Shown one piece after another: positions 1 through 10,185 of a stretch of 64,000 bases of DNA. The notes beneath the pieces are model-generated. The model did not search any database, was not told where the DNA came from, and saw only the letters and a program-made list of their open reading frames with translations. Positions within the stretch are counted from its first letter, which is position 1, and every line of letters starts with the position of its first letter. The DNA is from SCTD01 sp963784675 (GTDB lineage: Bacteria; Actinomycetota; Actinomycetes; Mycobacteriales; SCTD01), in assembly GCA_963784675.1 (NCBI GenBank), contig CAWASE010000016.1:1-64000 (forward strand), in the 5' to 3' direction. The position numbers and the translations under genes are program-made.

Positions 1-1279
1 GCTGGTTGCCGCCCGACAGCGCGAACGCCGGGACCTCGACGCCGGGGGTGCGCACGCCGTACTCGCGCACGATCCGCCCGGTGTCCGCCCGGGCCGCGCG
101 CCGGTCGATGAACAGCCCGCGCCGCAACGGCTTCGTGCGCTGGTGGCCCAGCACGCGGTTCTCCCACAGCGACGCCTCCAGCAGCAGGCCCTGCCGGTGG
201 CGGTCCTCCGGGACGTAGCCGATGCCGCCCTCGCGCCGGCGTCGGGTGGACCAGCCGCTGACGTCGCGCCCGCCGAGGCGAACGCTGCCGGTCGCTGCCC
301 GCAGCCCGAGCAGCGCCTCGACGAGCTCGACCTGCCCGTTGCCCTCGACCCCCGCGATGCCCAGCACCTCGCCGCGACGTACCCGCAGGCTCACGTCGTC
401 CACGACCGCCCGACCTTCCGGGCTCCGGACCGTGAGGTGCTCGACCGCCAGCTCGACGGTCTCGGTGACGGTCGACTCGCGCGTCTCGGGCGTGGGCAGA
501 GCGCTGCCGACCATCAGCTCGGCGAGCCGGCGGGGCGTCACCTCGCGCGGGTCCACGGTGGCCACCGTGGTGCCCTGGCGCAGCACGGTGACGGCGTCGG
601 CGACGCGCAGCACCTCGTCGAGCTTGTGGCTGATGAACAGCACCGCGACGCCCTCGGCACGCAGCCCCGCCAGGGAGGCGAACAGCTCGTCGACCTCCTG
701 CGGCACGAGCACGGCGGTCGGCTCGTCCAGGATGAGCACCCGCGCGCCCCGGTAGAGCACCTTGAGGATCTCCACCCGCTGCCGGTCGCCGACGCCCAGC
801 GTCTCGACGAGGGCATCGGGCTGCACGCCGAGCCCGTAGCGCTCGGAGAGCTCGCGGATCCGGCGGCGACCGGCGCCGACGTCCAGCCGACCGCGCCGCG
901 TCGGTTCCGCGCCCAGGACGACGTTCTCCAGGACGGTGAAGTTGTCGGCCAGCATGAAGTGCTGGTGGACCATGCCGATGCCGGCGGCGATCGCCTCGCC
1001 GGGGTTGGCGAAGCGCGTGCGGACGCCGTCGATCTCGATCGTGCCCTCGTCCGGCCGCTGCATGCCGTAGAGGATCTTCATCAGCGTCGACTTGCCGGCG
1101 CCGTTCTCCCCGACCACCGCGTGCACCTGCCCGGCGTCGACCGACAACCGCACGGCACGGTTGGCGACGACGCCGGGAAAGCGTTTGGTGATGCCCACCA
1201 GCCGGACCACCGGGACGGTGGGGCCGGCCGCCCGGACGGCACCGGCCGGGCCGACCGGGCCGGGCGGGCCGGACGTCAC
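1..1279 (-). CDS. ABC importer ATPase, nucleoside/sugar (BmpA-partner) type, 3' end cut by window edge
   Basis: Cytoplasmic ATPase with two fused ABC domains, as in RbsA/YufO proteins that energise uptake of ribose or nucleosides. The visible 426 residues show Walker A GENGAGKST, Q-loop HQHF, signature LGVGDRQRVEI and Walker B VLILDEPTAVL in the first half. The second half has the usual altered P-loop GIAGVEGNGQ, and the second signature LSGGNQ falls right at the window edge, so only the C-terminal end is missing. The GTG start overlaps the TGA of the upstream lipoprotein gene by 4 bases, so the two are translationally coupled. Substrate is inferred from the BmpA-type partner; permease genes are presumably just outside the window. 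Confidence 0.9.
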   Translation of the reverse strand, partial: MTSGPPGPVGPAGAVRAAGPTVPVVRLVGITKRFPGVVANRAVRLSVDAGQVHAVVGENGAGKSTLMKILYGMQRPDEGTIEIDGVRTRFANPGEAIAAGIGMVHQHFMLADNFTVLENVVLGAEPTRRGRLDVGAGRRRIRELSERYGLGVQPDALVETLGVGDRQRVEILKVLYRGARVLILDEPTAVLVPQEVDELFASLAGLRAEGVAVLFISHKLDEVLRVADAVTVLRQGTTVATVDPREVTPRRLAELMVGSALPTPETRESTVTETVELAVEHLTVRSPEGRAVVDDVSLRVRRGEVLGIAGVEGNGQVELVEALLGLRAATGSVRLGGRDVSGWSTRRRREGGIGYVPEDRHRQGLLLEASLWENRVLGHQRTKPLRRGLFIDRRAARADTGRIVREYGVRTPGVEVPAFALSGGNQ

Positions 1280-2334
1280 GGCGTGGTGGGAACCGTGATG
1301 TCGCCGGCGATGATCTTGGCCTTGAGCTCGTCCAGCATCGTGCTGATGTCGTCCACCTGGCCGCCGGAGGTGGCGTAGCCGACGCCGTCGGTCGACAGGT
1401 CGAACACCGTCTTCGCGGGCAGCGCCTCACCCTTGGTGAACTTCTCGATGCTCTGGAAGACCGCGACGTCGACGCGCTTGAGCATGGAGGTGAGGATCAC
1501 CGGCTGCAGGGTGGCGTCCCCGACGGACTCGTACTGGTCGGAGTCGACCCCGATCGCGAGCGCCTTCTTGGCCAGCGCGGCCTGGAACACCCCGACCCCG
1601 GACCCGCCGGCGGCCGCGAAGATGATGTCGGCGCCGGCGTCGTACATGCCGTTGGCGGTCTCCTTGCCCTTGTCGGGAGAGCCGAAGCCGGAGAAGTCCG
1701 GCGGCTGCGACAGGTACTTCACCTGCGTGGTGATCCCCGGCTTGACCTGCTTGGCGCCGGCGACGAAGCCGGCCTCGAACTTCTGCAGCAGCGGCGTCTG
1801 GACCCCGCCGATGTAGCCGACGTTGCCGCTGCGGCTCTTGAGCGCCGCGGCGGCGCCGACCAGGAACGAGCCCTGCTCCTCGGCGAAGGTCAGCGCCTTG
1901 ACGTTCGGCAGCTCGACGGAGGAGTCGTCGACGATGAAGAAGGTGGTGTCGGGGAAGTCCTTGGCCACCATCGTCAGCGACTCGGCGTAGGCGAAGCCGA
2001 CGGCGATCACCGGGTCGAACCCGTCCTCGGCGAGCTGGCGCAGGTTGTCGCCGCGGTCGCTGCCGGAGGCGTTCGGGCTGAGCTCCTCCTTGGTGACGCC
2101 GAGCTCCTTGACGGCCTTGTCCAGACCGGTGGCGGCGGCGTCGTTGAAGGAGCGGTCGCCGCGGCCGCCGACGTCGTAGGCCAGGCCGACCTTCACGTCG
2201 CTGGCGGCTGCGGCCGAGGAACCGGGGTCGGCGACCGAGTCGGTGCTGTCGTTCCCGCCGCAGGCCGCCAGCCCCAGGCTGGCGACGGCGAGCAGCGACA
2301 CCAGGCGCAGGCGTCCGTTCACAGATCCGAGCAA
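1276..2334 (-). CDS. BmpA/Med-family substrate-binding lipoprotein
   Basis: Extracytoplasmic binding component (PF02608 type) of the ABC importer encoded downstream; family members bind purine nucleosides. The N-terminus has a lipoprotein signal with lipobox LAAC, followed by a Ser/Ala linker and then the binding fold (VGLAYDVGGRGDRSFND and IAVGFAYAES blocks). 352 residues, normal for the family. A TTG start at 2334 is preferred because GGAGG lies 5 nt upstream (2340-2344, complement); an in-frame GTG at 2322 has no such site. It is the first gene of the pair with the ATPase, overlapping it by GTGA. Confidence 0.9.
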   Translation of the reverse strand: MLGSVNGRLRLVSLLAVASLGLAACGGNDSTDSVADPGSSAAAASDVKVGLAYDVGGRGDRSFNDAAATGLDKAVKELGVTKEELSPNASGSDRGDNLRQLAEDGFDPVIAVGFAYAESLTMVAKDFPDTTFFIVDDSSVELPNVKALTFAEEQGSFLVGAAAALKSRSGNVGYIGGVQTPLLQKFEAGFVAGAKQVKPGITTQVKYLSQPPDFSGFGSPDKGKETANGMYDAGADIIFAAAGGSGVGVFQAALAKKALAIGVDSDQYESVGDATLQPVILTSMLKRVDVAVFQSIEKFTKGEALPAKTVFDLSTDGVGYATSGGQVDDISTMLDELKAKIIAGDITVPTTP

Positions 2335-2506
2335 GGGGTCCTCCAGGTCGGCCGGTCCGGGGCGGGCGGCCCACGGGCGTCGGCTGGCACGCTATCGGGC
2401 GGGCACCGTCCTGCTGTTGCGCGGAGGTGGCGGCTCGGTCACGACTGCGTCTCGGCGTCGCGCGCACGGGGGAGCCGGTCCGCGCGGGCGGTGGTTGCAT
2501 GGCCGG

Positions 2507-3832
2507 ATGGCCTTCCGTCCCGGCTACGGACCGATGCTGCGCACCCCGGGTGCGCGCGCGTTCTCGGCTGCCGCCCTCGTCGGACGGATGCCGATCGCCA
2601 TGCTCGGCATCGGCACCGTGCTGCTGGTGCAGGACCGGCGCGGCTCCTACGCCCTCGCCGGGCTGGTCAGCGCCGCCGCCGCGCTGGGCATGGCGGTCAT
2701 CGCGCCGCTGGTCTCCCGGCTGGTCGATCGACGAGGTCAGCGTCAGGTGCTCCCCTGGGCGGTGCTGGTGTCGGCGACCGGGGTGCTCGGGCTGCTGGTG
2801 CTGGCCGGCTCGGGTGCGCCGGCGTGGACGCTGCTGCCGTTCGCCGCCGTCATGAGCACCAGCTCGAGCCAGCTCGGCTCGTGCGTGCGGGCGCGCTGGG
2901 CGCTCGTGCTCGAGCCAGGGTCGGCGACGCTGCAGCGGGCTTTCGCCTGGGAGTCGGTGGTCGACGAGGTCGTGTTCGTGCTGGGTCCGCCGCTGGTCGT
3001 GCTCGCGGCGGTGCTCGACCCGGCCGTCGGGCTGGTGGGCGCGCTGGGCCTGACGGCCGCCGGCACGGCCTGGTTCGTCGGCCAGCACGACACCCAGCCA
3101 CCGGTCCATGCGGTGACCGCGCGCCACCCGGCTGCCCTGCGGTCTGCCGGGCTGCGGGTCCTGGTTGCGGCGATGGTGTGCGTGGGGCTGGTGTTCGGCA
3201 CGATGGAGGTGTCGATGGTGGCCTTCGCCGACGAGCGGGGCAGGGCGGCGCTCGCGGGCCCGCTGCTGGCGCTCATCGCGCTGGGCAGCGCGCTCGCGGG
3301 GCTGGCGTACGGGGCCGCTCCGCAACGCGGCCCCCTGCCGCGCCGGTTCCGGCTGGCGCTGGTGTTCCTGGTCGTCGGCCTGCTGCCGATGGTGCTCGCG
3401 ACGTCGGTGCCCGCGATGGTGCCCGCGGCGCTGCTCGCCGGGCTGGCCATCAGCCCGACGCTGATCTCCGCGTACGGGCTGGTGGAGGTCCTGGTCCCGG
3501 CCGCGGCCCGCACCGAGGGGTACTCCTGGCTCAGCACCGGGGTCGGTGTGGGGGTCGCCGCCGGGTTCGCGGTCTCCGGCGGGGTCGCGGAGGCGTTCGG
3601 GGCGCACCGGGCGCTGCTGGTCAGCCTGGCCGGCGCGGTCCTGGCCTGCGCGGTCGGCACGCTCGGCCGCCGGGCGCTCGCCACGCTCCCGCCGGCGGCC
3701 GGCCCGGCGCCCGAGGCCGCTGCGGAGCCGGCCGTGAGCGCGGTCCCGCCGGCCGTTCCCGGCGTCCCGGCGCCGCACGTGCTGCCCGACCGGGCCCCGC
3801 CGGCCCGCGTCGGACCGCCTGTCGAACCCTGA
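2507..3832 (+). CDS. MFS transporter
   Basis: Integral membrane protein of about 12 hydrophobic segments with MFS features: the loop RLVDRRGQRQVLP after the second helix matches the family A motif. 441 residues; the last 60 are a Pro/Ala-rich cytoplasmic tail. Actinobacterial relatives are usually annotated as drug or sugar exporters, but nothing here fixes the substrate. It is divergent from bmpA, leaving about 170 bp for both promoters. The ATG at 2507 is chosen because hydrophobic sequence follows soon after; the upstream in-frame extension is low-complexity. Confidence 0.85.
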   Translation: MAFRPGYGPMLRTPGARAFSAAALVGRMPIAMLGIGTVLLVQDRRGSYALAGLVSAAAALGMAVIAPLVSRLVDRRGQRQVLPWAVLVSATGVLGLLVLAGSGAPAWTLLPFAAVMSTSSSQLGSCVRARWALVLEPGSATLQRAFAWESVVDEVVFVLGPPLVVLAAVLDPAVGLVGALGLTAAGTAWFVGQHDTQPPVHAVTARHPAALRSAGLRVLVAAMVCVGLVFGTMEVSMVAFADERGRAALAGPLLALIALGSALAGLAYGAAPQRGPLPRRFRLALVFLVVGLLPMVLATSVPAMVPAALLAGLAISPTLISAYGLVEVLVPAAARTEGYSWLSTGVGVGVAAGFAVSGGVAEAFGAHRALLVSLAGAVLACAVGTLGRRALATLPPAAGPAPEAAAEPAVSAVPPAVPGVPAPHVLPDRAPPARVGPPVEP

Positions 3833-3840
3833 GCGACACC

Positions 3841-3846
3841 TAGCAT
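3841..3846 (+). promoter_or_regulatory. -10 element TAGCAT, leaderless prfC
   Basis: TAGCAT ends 7 nt before GTG 3854, which would put the transcript start at or next to the start codon. This favours GTG 3854 over the upstream ATG 3845, which overlaps the hexamer. Confidence 0.5.
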
Positions 3847-3853
3847 GGGCCCG

Positions 3854-5461
3854 GTGACCGCCGAGCTGACGACTGCCGCCGACCCGGCGTCGACGCAGGC
3901 CGTCCGCCGCCGCACGTTCGCCGTGATCAGCCATCCCGACGCCGGGAAGTCCACGCTCACCGAGGCGCTGGCGCTGCACGCGCGGGTGATCCAGGAGGCG
4001 GGCGCCATCCACGGCAAGGCCGGCCGCAAGAGCACCGTGTCGGACTGGATGGACATGGAGAAGGCCCGCGGCATCTCCATCAGCTCGGCGGCGCTGCAGT
4101 TCGGCTACGGCGACGCGGTCGTCAACCTGCTCGACACCCCGGGTCACGCCGACTTCTCCGAGGACACCTACCGGGTGCTCGCCGCCGTCGACTCGGCCGT
4201 GATGCTGCTCGACGCCGCCAAGGGCCTCGAGCCGCAGACGATGAAGCTGTTCGACGTCTGCAAGCACCGCGGCATCCCCGTCCTGACGGTGGTCAACAAG
4301 TGGGACCGGCCGGGCCTGGAACCGCTGCAGCTGATGGACGAGATCCGCGACCGCACCGGGCTGGAGCCCACGCCGCTGACCTGGCCGGTCGGCATCGCCG
4401 GCGACTTCCGCGGCGTCCTGGACCGGGCGACGGGTGACTTCCTGCGCTTCACCCGGACCGCCGGCGGGGCCACCATCGCCCCCGAGGAGCGCGTGCCGGC
4501 AGCCGTGGCCGCCGAGCAGGAGGGCGACGCCTGGACCACCGCGGTCGAGGAGTGCGAGCTGCTCGAGGCGATGGGTCAGGTGCACGACCAGTCGACCTTC
4601 CTGGCCGGCATCACGACCCCGGTCCTGTTCGGGTCGGCGGTGCTGAACTTCGGCGTCCGCCAGCTGCTGGACACGTTGCTCGAGCTCGCCCCCGCGCCGA
4701 CCGCGCGCCCGGACGTCGACGGCGCGCCGCGGGGCCTGGACAAGCCCTTCAGCGCCTTCGTGTTCAAGATCCAGGCGGGCATGGACAGCGCCCACCGCGA
4801 CCGGCTGGCCTACGTCCGGGTGTGCAGCGGCGTCTTCGAGCGCGGCACCGTCGTGACGCACAGCGCCACCGGCCGTCCGTTCGCGACGAAGTACGCGCAG
4901 CAGGTCTTCGGACGTGAGCGCGAGACCGTCGACCTGGCCTACCCCGGCGACGTCGTCGGGCTGGTCAACGCTTCCGCGCTGCGGGTCGGCGACAGCCTGT
5001 ACGTCGACGAGCCGGTCACCTTCCCGCCGATCCCCTCCTTCGCGCCCGAGCACTTCGCCGTCTGCCGCGCCGTCGACTCCGGCCGCTACAAGCAGTTCCG
5101 GCGCGGCATCGAGCAGCTGGAGCAGGAGGGCACCGTCCAGGTGCTGCGCAGCGACCTGCGGGGCGACCAGGCTCCCGTGCTCGCCGCGGTCGGTCCGATG
5201 CAGTTCGAGGTCGCCGAGCACCGGATGGCCGGGGAGTTCTCGGCGCCCGTGCGGCTGGACCGGCTGGAGTACTCGCTGGCGCGGCTCACCGACGCGCACT
5301 GGGCCAAGATCCTGGACCGCGAGAGCGGCGTCGAGGTGCTGCAGCGCACCAGCGACGGCGCGCTGCTGGTGCTGTTCGCCGGCGCCTGGCGGCTCCAGCG
5401 GGTGCAGCGGGACCATCCGGAAGCCGTGCTGGACCACCTCGTCGCGGCGAGCGACTCGTGA
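3854..5461 (+). CDS. prfC: peptide chain release factor 3
   Basis: Translational GTPase that recycles RF1/RF2 from the ribosome after termination. Motifs in order: G1 SHPDAGKST, the switch region with RGISISSAA, G3 DTPGHADF and G4 NKWDR (usually NKxD), then domains II and III typical of RF3. About 535 residues, normal length. GTG 3854 fits a leaderless start from the TAGCAT element; ATG 3845 is in frame and possible. The TGA stop overlaps the GTG of the small downstream gene. Confidence 0.95.
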   Translation: MTAELTTAADPASTQAVRRRTFAVISHPDAGKSTLTEALALHARVIQEAGAIHGKAGRKSTVSDWMDMEKARGISISSAALQFGYGDAVVNLLDTPGHADFSEDTYRVLAAVDSAVMLLDAAKGLEPQTMKLFDVCKHRGIPVLTVVNKWDRPGLEPLQLMDEIRDRTGLEPTPLTWPVGIAGDFRGVLDRATGDFLRFTRTAGGATIAPEERVPAAVAAEQEGDAWTTAVEECELLEAMGQVHDQSTFLAGITTPVLFGSAVLNFGVRQLLDTLLELAPAPTARPDVDGAPRGLDKPFSAFVFKIQAGMDSAHRDRLAYVRVCSGVFERGTVVTHSATGRPFATKYAQQVFGRERETVDLAYPGDVVGLVNASALRVGDSLYVDEPVTFPPIPSFAPEHFAVCRAVDSGRYKQFRRGIEQLEQEGTVQVLRSDLRGDQAPVLAAVGPMQFEVAEHRMAGEFSAPVRLDRLEYSLARLTDAHWAKILDRESGVEVLQRTSDGALLVLFAGAWRLQRVQRDHPEAVLDHLVAASDS

Positions 5462-5856
5462 GCACCGCGTCCGCGCCCGAGGACCGGTGGCAGGCAGGCG
5501 GCCGCCGCCTGCTGGTGCTGCTCGTCGCCGTCGTCTCGCTGGCCGGGTTCGCGCCGCTGGACCTCGCGGCGCGGGACGCTGCCGGGCCGCGGACGGTGCA
5601 GGGCTCGACCTCGGCCGGCCGGCCGGCCCCGACCCGGCCCGACGCCCGCCCGGCGACGGCCCCGGAGGTCGTCCTGGTCGGAGCGGCGTCACCGGCGGGC
5701 GGCGGTGCCGGTCCGGCGCTCGCACCGGCCCGCGGCCCGCACGTCGCGCCGCACCTGACGGCCCGCCCGCAGGCCCGGCCACCGACCGTCCGCGCGGGGC
5801 GGGTCGGACCGGGGGCCCTGGGCAGCCGGGCCCCGCCGACGGCGGCCGGTACCTGA
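5458..5856 (+). CDS. small membrane-anchored hypothetical protein
   Basis: 132-residue product with one hydrophobic segment (about residues 18-35) followed by a Pro/Ala/Arg-rich tail without recognisable domain. It starts by a GTGA overlap with prfC, which argues that it is really translated, but composition alone would not distinguish it from chance in such GC-rich DNA. I do not recognise a family. Confidence 0.45.
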   Translation: MSTASAPEDRWQAGGRRLLVLLVAVVSLAGFAPLDLAARDAAGPRTVQGSTSAGRPAPTRPDARPATAPEVVLVGAASPAGGGAGPALAPARGPHVAPHLTARPQARPPTVRAGRVGPGALGSRAPPTAAGT

Positions 5857-5911
5857 GCCTCCCCGTCCGGCGGCAGCCTGCCGCACCCCTTCCTGTCAGG
5901 AACCCCCCTTC

Positions 5912-8534
5912 ATGACCCGTCCACCTGTCGTGCGCGCGCTCGTCGCGCTGCTGGCCATCGGCTTGTCCACGTTCTTCGTGATCACCAAGAAGCCCCAGCT
6001 CGGGCTCGACCTGCGGGGTGGCACCTCGATCACCTTCGAGACCGAGAGCACCCCCACCACCGAGGCGAACGCCCAGAACACCGACCGTGCGCTGGAGGTG
6101 CTGCGGCGACGGGTCGACTCGCTCGGCGTCACCGAGCCCACGCTCGCGCGCTCCGGCGAGCGGCGGATCATCGTCGAGCTGCCGGGCGTCGAGGACGCCG
6201 CCCAGGCCGCCGAGGTCATCGGCAAGACCGCGCAGCTCACCATCCACCCGGTGCTGGCCGCCGCCGACCCGACCAGCCTGATCCCGCAGCCGTCTGCCGC
6301 CGCGGCGGCAAGCGGCGCGCCGCTCGCCAGCGGCGCCCCCGTCGCCAGCGCGGCGCCGGCCCCGGCCACCAGCCCGACCGCCAACGGTCGCGCGCTGCCG
6401 AACGGGCTGGACGCCGCTGCCCAGCCGGCCGCGCAGGTCGGTCCCGTCGCCAGCCCGGCGGCCTCGCCGCCGGCCCCGAGCCCGGCAGCGCCGTCCCCCG
6501 CAGCGCCGTCGCCGGCTGGCGCGGCACCCACCGCGTCCGCGGCGGCGGACGCCTCGCCCGCGCCGTCCCCCAGCGCGTCGCCGTTCGACCCGACGCTGCC
6601 CCAGCAGACGCTCACCGACGACTCGGGCCTGCCCCTGGTCATCGGACCGGCAGCCCTCACCGGTGACGGCATCGGCGACGCCAGCGTGGGCACCGACCCG
6701 ACGACCGGCATCGGCCGCTTCGTCGTCATCGACTTCAAGGGAGCCGGCAGCCGGCAGTGGGAGACCCTCACCGGAGCCGCCGCCTGCAACCCCGACGGTG
6801 ACCCCAAGCGCCGGGTCGCCATCGTGCTCGACAACGAGGTCATCAGCTCGCCGCCGGTCGCCAGCAGCGTGCAGTGCAACGTCGGGATCCAGGGCGGGTC
6901 GACCCAGATCACCGGCAGCTTCACCCGCGAGGAGGCCGACCAACTGGCCACCCTGGTCAAGGGCGGCGCCCTGCCGCTGAACCTGAAGGTCATCTCGCGC
7001 AGCCAGGTCGGACCGACGCTGGGCAAGGACGCCATCGACGCCAGCTACAAGGCCGGCATCATCGGCGTCTCGCTGACGATGCTCTTCCTGATCGTCGTCT
7101 ACCGCTTCGTCGGGTTCCTCGCGTCGGTGGCGCTGGGGTCCTACGGCCTCATCTCCTTCGGCGCCCTGACCGCTCTCGGCGCCACGCTGACCCTGCCCGG
7201 TCTGGGCCGGGCTGCTGCTGTCGGTCGGACTCGCCATCGACGCCAACGTGCTGGTGTTCGAGAGAGCCAAGGAGGAGTACGCCGCCTCCAAGAGCAAGCG
7301 CCTGCTGCCAGCGCTGGACAACGGGTTCAAGAAGGCGTTCAGCGCCGTCACCGACTCCAACGCGACGACGATCCTGGCCGCCGGGCTGCTGTTCCTGCTG
7401 GCCTCCGGCACCGTCAAGGGCTTCGGCGTCACGCTGGTCATCGGCGTGCTCGCCTCGATCATCTCGGCGCTGGTGGTCACCCGCGTGCTCACCGAGTTCG
7501 GCCTGCGGCGCGGCTGGGTCCAGAGCCACCCCGGCTTCACCGGCCTGTCCACGCTGGGACGCATGCGGCCGTGGCTGGAGCGCAAGCAGCCGAACCTGAT
7601 GCAGTACCGAAAGACCTACCTGGCGATCACCGCCGGCCTGCTGGTCTTCGCCGTGCTGGGCATGGTCGTGCGCGGCTTCAACTTCGGCGTCGAGTTCACC
7701 GGCGGCCGCACCGCGGAGTTCTCCACCAGCCAGTCGGTGCCGGTCCAGACCGCCCGCACCCAGGTCGAGGACGCCGGCTTCCCGACCGCCGTGGTCCAGG
7801 AGACCAGCGGCGGCAACGGCGACAACATCACCGTCCGGACGTCGAACATCACCGACGCGCAGCTGGAGACGATCCGCCTGTCGTTGGCGAAGGTCGGCGG
7901 TGAGGTCACCGTGATCTCCGACGACATCGTCGGGCCGACGCTCGGGTCCGAGCTGCGCAAGAAGGCGATCATCGCGCTGCTCATCGCGCTGCTGGCGCAG
8001 CTGGTCTACCTGGCGGTGCGGTTCCGCTGGTCGTTCGCGGCCAGCACGGTGCTGGCGATGTTCCACGACGTGGTGCTGGTGCTGGGGCTGTTCGCCTGGC
8101 TCGGCAAGCCCGTCGACGGCCTGTTCCTGGCGGCGGCGCTGACCATCATCGGTGTGTCGGTCAACGACTCCGTCGTGACGATGGACCGCATCCGCGAGAT
8201 CTGGTCCCAGCACCGCACGAGACCGCTGCCACAGGTGGTCAACAGCGCCCTGCTGGCCACCGCGCCCCGTACCTTCAACACCGGTGTGGGTGCGTTCTTC
8301 ATCCTCGGGGCCCTGACCGTGCTCGGTGGGCGCTCGCTGACCGACTTCGCCCTGGCCCTGCTGATCGGTCTGTTCGTCGGGCTGTACTCCTCGGCGTTCG
8401 TCGCGTCCCCGCTGCTGCTCGTGTTCGAGGAGCGGACGGACACGCCGCCGCCGATGCCCAAGCGCAAGACGCCGGCGTCCCAGCGCTCGCGGCAGGTCAA
8501 GAAGCGCCCGTCGGCGCGGCCCGCCAAGGCCTAG
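5912..8534 (+). CDS. secDF: SecDF fusion, Sec translocon accessory protein (frameshift near 7205)
   Basis: Membrane protein that uses proton motive force to help SecYEG export proteins. The SecD half begins with a TM helix and QLGLDLRGGTSI, then a P1 domain interrupted by a Pro/Ala/Ser-rich insert of about 100 residues (6283-6600), then a TM bundle. The SecF half contains FNFGVEFTGGR and the second TM bundle with VSVNDSVVTMDR. No stop separates the halves, so this is one polypeptide of about 870 residues, whereas actinobacteria usually encode separate SecD and SecF. The frame is broken at a GGG run (7204-7206); removing one G restores the family sequence (AGLLLSVGLAIDANVLVFE), so an indel error is likely in this essential gene. 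Confidence 0.9.
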
Positions 8535-8588
8535 CCCGAGGGCTCGGACCCGGGCGGCCGGCCCGGAGCAGGACGAAGGAGCAGGACG

Positions 8589-10079
8589 GTGGAGACGAGC
8601 TTCAACACCGTCCTGCTCCTGTCCTGCGTGCTGCTGCTCGTCGCCCTGGTGGCGGTGCGGCTCGCCGCGCGCACGGGACTGCCGTCGCTGCTCATCTACC
8701 TGGGCGTCGGGCTGCTGGTGGGGGAGTCCGGGCTGGGCCTGGAGTTCTCGGACTACTCGCGCGCCGCCGAGGTGGGCCTGGTCTCGCTCGCGCTGATCCT
8801 GGCCGAGGGCGGGCTCACCACCCGGTGGAGCGTCGTGCGGCCGGTGCTCCCCTTCGCTGCGGTGCTGGCGACGTTCGGCGTCGCCACCAGCGTCGCCGTG
8901 GTGGCGGGGGTGGCCTCCGTCGCGCTCGGGGTCGACGCCCGGGTGGCCGTCATCCTGGGCAGCGTCATCGCCTCGACCGACGCCGCCGCCGTCTTCGCCG
9001 TGCTGCGCAGACTGCCCCTCCAGCGCCGCATCAGCGCGGTGCTGGAGGTCGAGTCCGGCCTGAACGACGCGCCGGTGGTCGTCCTGGTGTCGCTGGCCGC
9101 CTCCGACGCCTGGGACACCGCGACGGTGTGGGGCGCGATCGGGCTGGTGCTGCTGGAGCTCGCCGGGGGAGCGTTGCTGGGCCTGGCGATCGGACGGCTC
9201 GGCCGCGAGCTGCTGGTGCGGGCGGCGCTGCCCAGCGCCGGTCTCTACCCGATCGCGACGGTCGCGCTGTGCCTGCTGGCCTTCGCCGCCGGCGACGCGC
9301 TGCACGTCAGCGGCTTCCTGTCGGTCTACCTCGCAGCGCTGGTCCTGGGCAACGCGCCGCTGCCGCACCGGCGGGCAGTGCTCGGCTTCGCCGCGTCCAC
9401 CGCGCTGCTGGCCGAGGCCGCGATGTTCGTCCTGCTCGGGCTGCTGGCCTCGCCCGAGCGGCTGGTCGGTCAGATCCCGGCGGCGCTGCTGATCGGCGCC
9501 GCCGGCACGCTGCTGGCCCGACCGTTGGCCGTCGCGCTGTCGGCCCTGCCCTTCCGCTGGTCGTGGCGCGAGCAGGTGTTCCTGTCGTGGGCGGGGCTGC
9601 GCGGAGCGGTGCCGATCGTCATCGCCACGATCCCGGTGACCGAGGGGCTGATCGGTGCCGAGCGGATCGTCGACATCGTGTTCGTGCTGGTCGTGGTCTA
9701 CACGCTGGTGCAGGCGCCGACCCTGCCCTGGGTGGCGCGCCGGCTCCGCGTCGTCGAGGACGGCCGGGCCGTCGACCTGGAGGTCGAGACCGCTCCGCTG
9801 GAGCAGATGCGGGCCGACGTGCTGCAGGTCAAGGTCGGGCCGGGCTCGCGCCTGCACGGCGTCTACGTCGAAGAGCTCCGCCTGCCCGTCGGCGCGCACG
9901 TCACGCTGATCGTGCGGGACGGACGGGGGCTGGTGCCCGGTCAGCACACCCACTTCGTCCGAGGCGACCAGCTGCTCGTCGTGGCCGGCAGCGACGTGCG
10001 CGACCAGACCGAGGCGCGGCTGCGCGCGGTCGCCCGCAGCGGCAAGCTGGCCCGTTGGAACGGTGAGACGGGCTCCTGA
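8589..10079 (+). CDS. cation/proton antiporter, NhaP2/CPA1 type with TrkA-C domain
   Basis: Membrane antiporter exchanging K+ or Na+ for H+. About 12 hydrophobic segments fill residues 5-380, with the ion-site motifs STDAAAVF and ESGLNDAPVV (the ND pair of CPA antiporters). The cytoplasmic C-terminus (about residues 400-485) is a TrkA-C-like regulatory domain. 496 residues matches NhaP2/CvrA-like proteins. The GTG start has AAGGAG about 7 nt upstream. It follows secDF by 54 bp and may be cotranscribed. K+ versus Na+ specificity cannot be read from sequence. Confidence 0.88.
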   Translation: METSFNTVLLLSCVLLLVALVAVRLAARTGLPSLLIYLGVGLLVGESGLGLEFSDYSRAAEVGLVSLALILAEGGLTTRWSVVRPVLPFAAVLATFGVATSVAVVAGVASVALGVDARVAVILGSVIASTDAAAVFAVLRRLPLQRRISAVLEVESGLNDAPVVVLVSLAASDAWDTATVWGAIGLVLLELAGGALLGLAIGRLGRELLVRAALPSAGLYPIATVALCLLAFAAGDALHVSGFLSVYLAALVLGNAPLPHRRAVLGFAASTALLAEAAMFVLLGLLASPERLVGQIPAALLIGAAGTLLARPLAVALSALPFRWSWREQVFLSWAGLRGAVPIVIATIPVTEGLIGAERIVDIVFVLVVVYTLVQAPTLPWVARRLRVVEDGRAVDLEVETAPLEQMRADVLQVKVGPGSRLHGVYVEELRLPVGAHVTLIVRDGRGLVPGQHTHFVRGDQLLVVAGSDVRDQTEARLRAVARSGKLARWNGETGS

Positions 10080-10185
10080 GACCGCAGTCGTGACGAACCG
10101 CTTACGCAGGGAACGTCGCTCACCGTCGCTCGGTTGGCACCGGTACGTCCCCCGCGTGCAGGCACGTCACGACAAGGAGATCACC

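Noticed and set aside
1427..7585. Minus-strand open frame of about 2050 codons
   Set aside because: Arg/Gly/Gln-rich shadow frame antisense to MFS, prfC and secDF; such long frames are expected at this GC content and it matches no family.
7563..8534. Separate secF gene starting at ATG 7563 or 7599
   Set aside because: No stop codon separates it from the SecD part, and no ribosome-binding site is visible before either ATG; fusion is the simpler reading.
7149..9953. Minus-strand open frame of over 900 codons rich in Gln, His and Asp
   Set aside because: Antisense shadow of secDF and the antiporter; composition is that of reversed codons and both sense genes have clear motifs.
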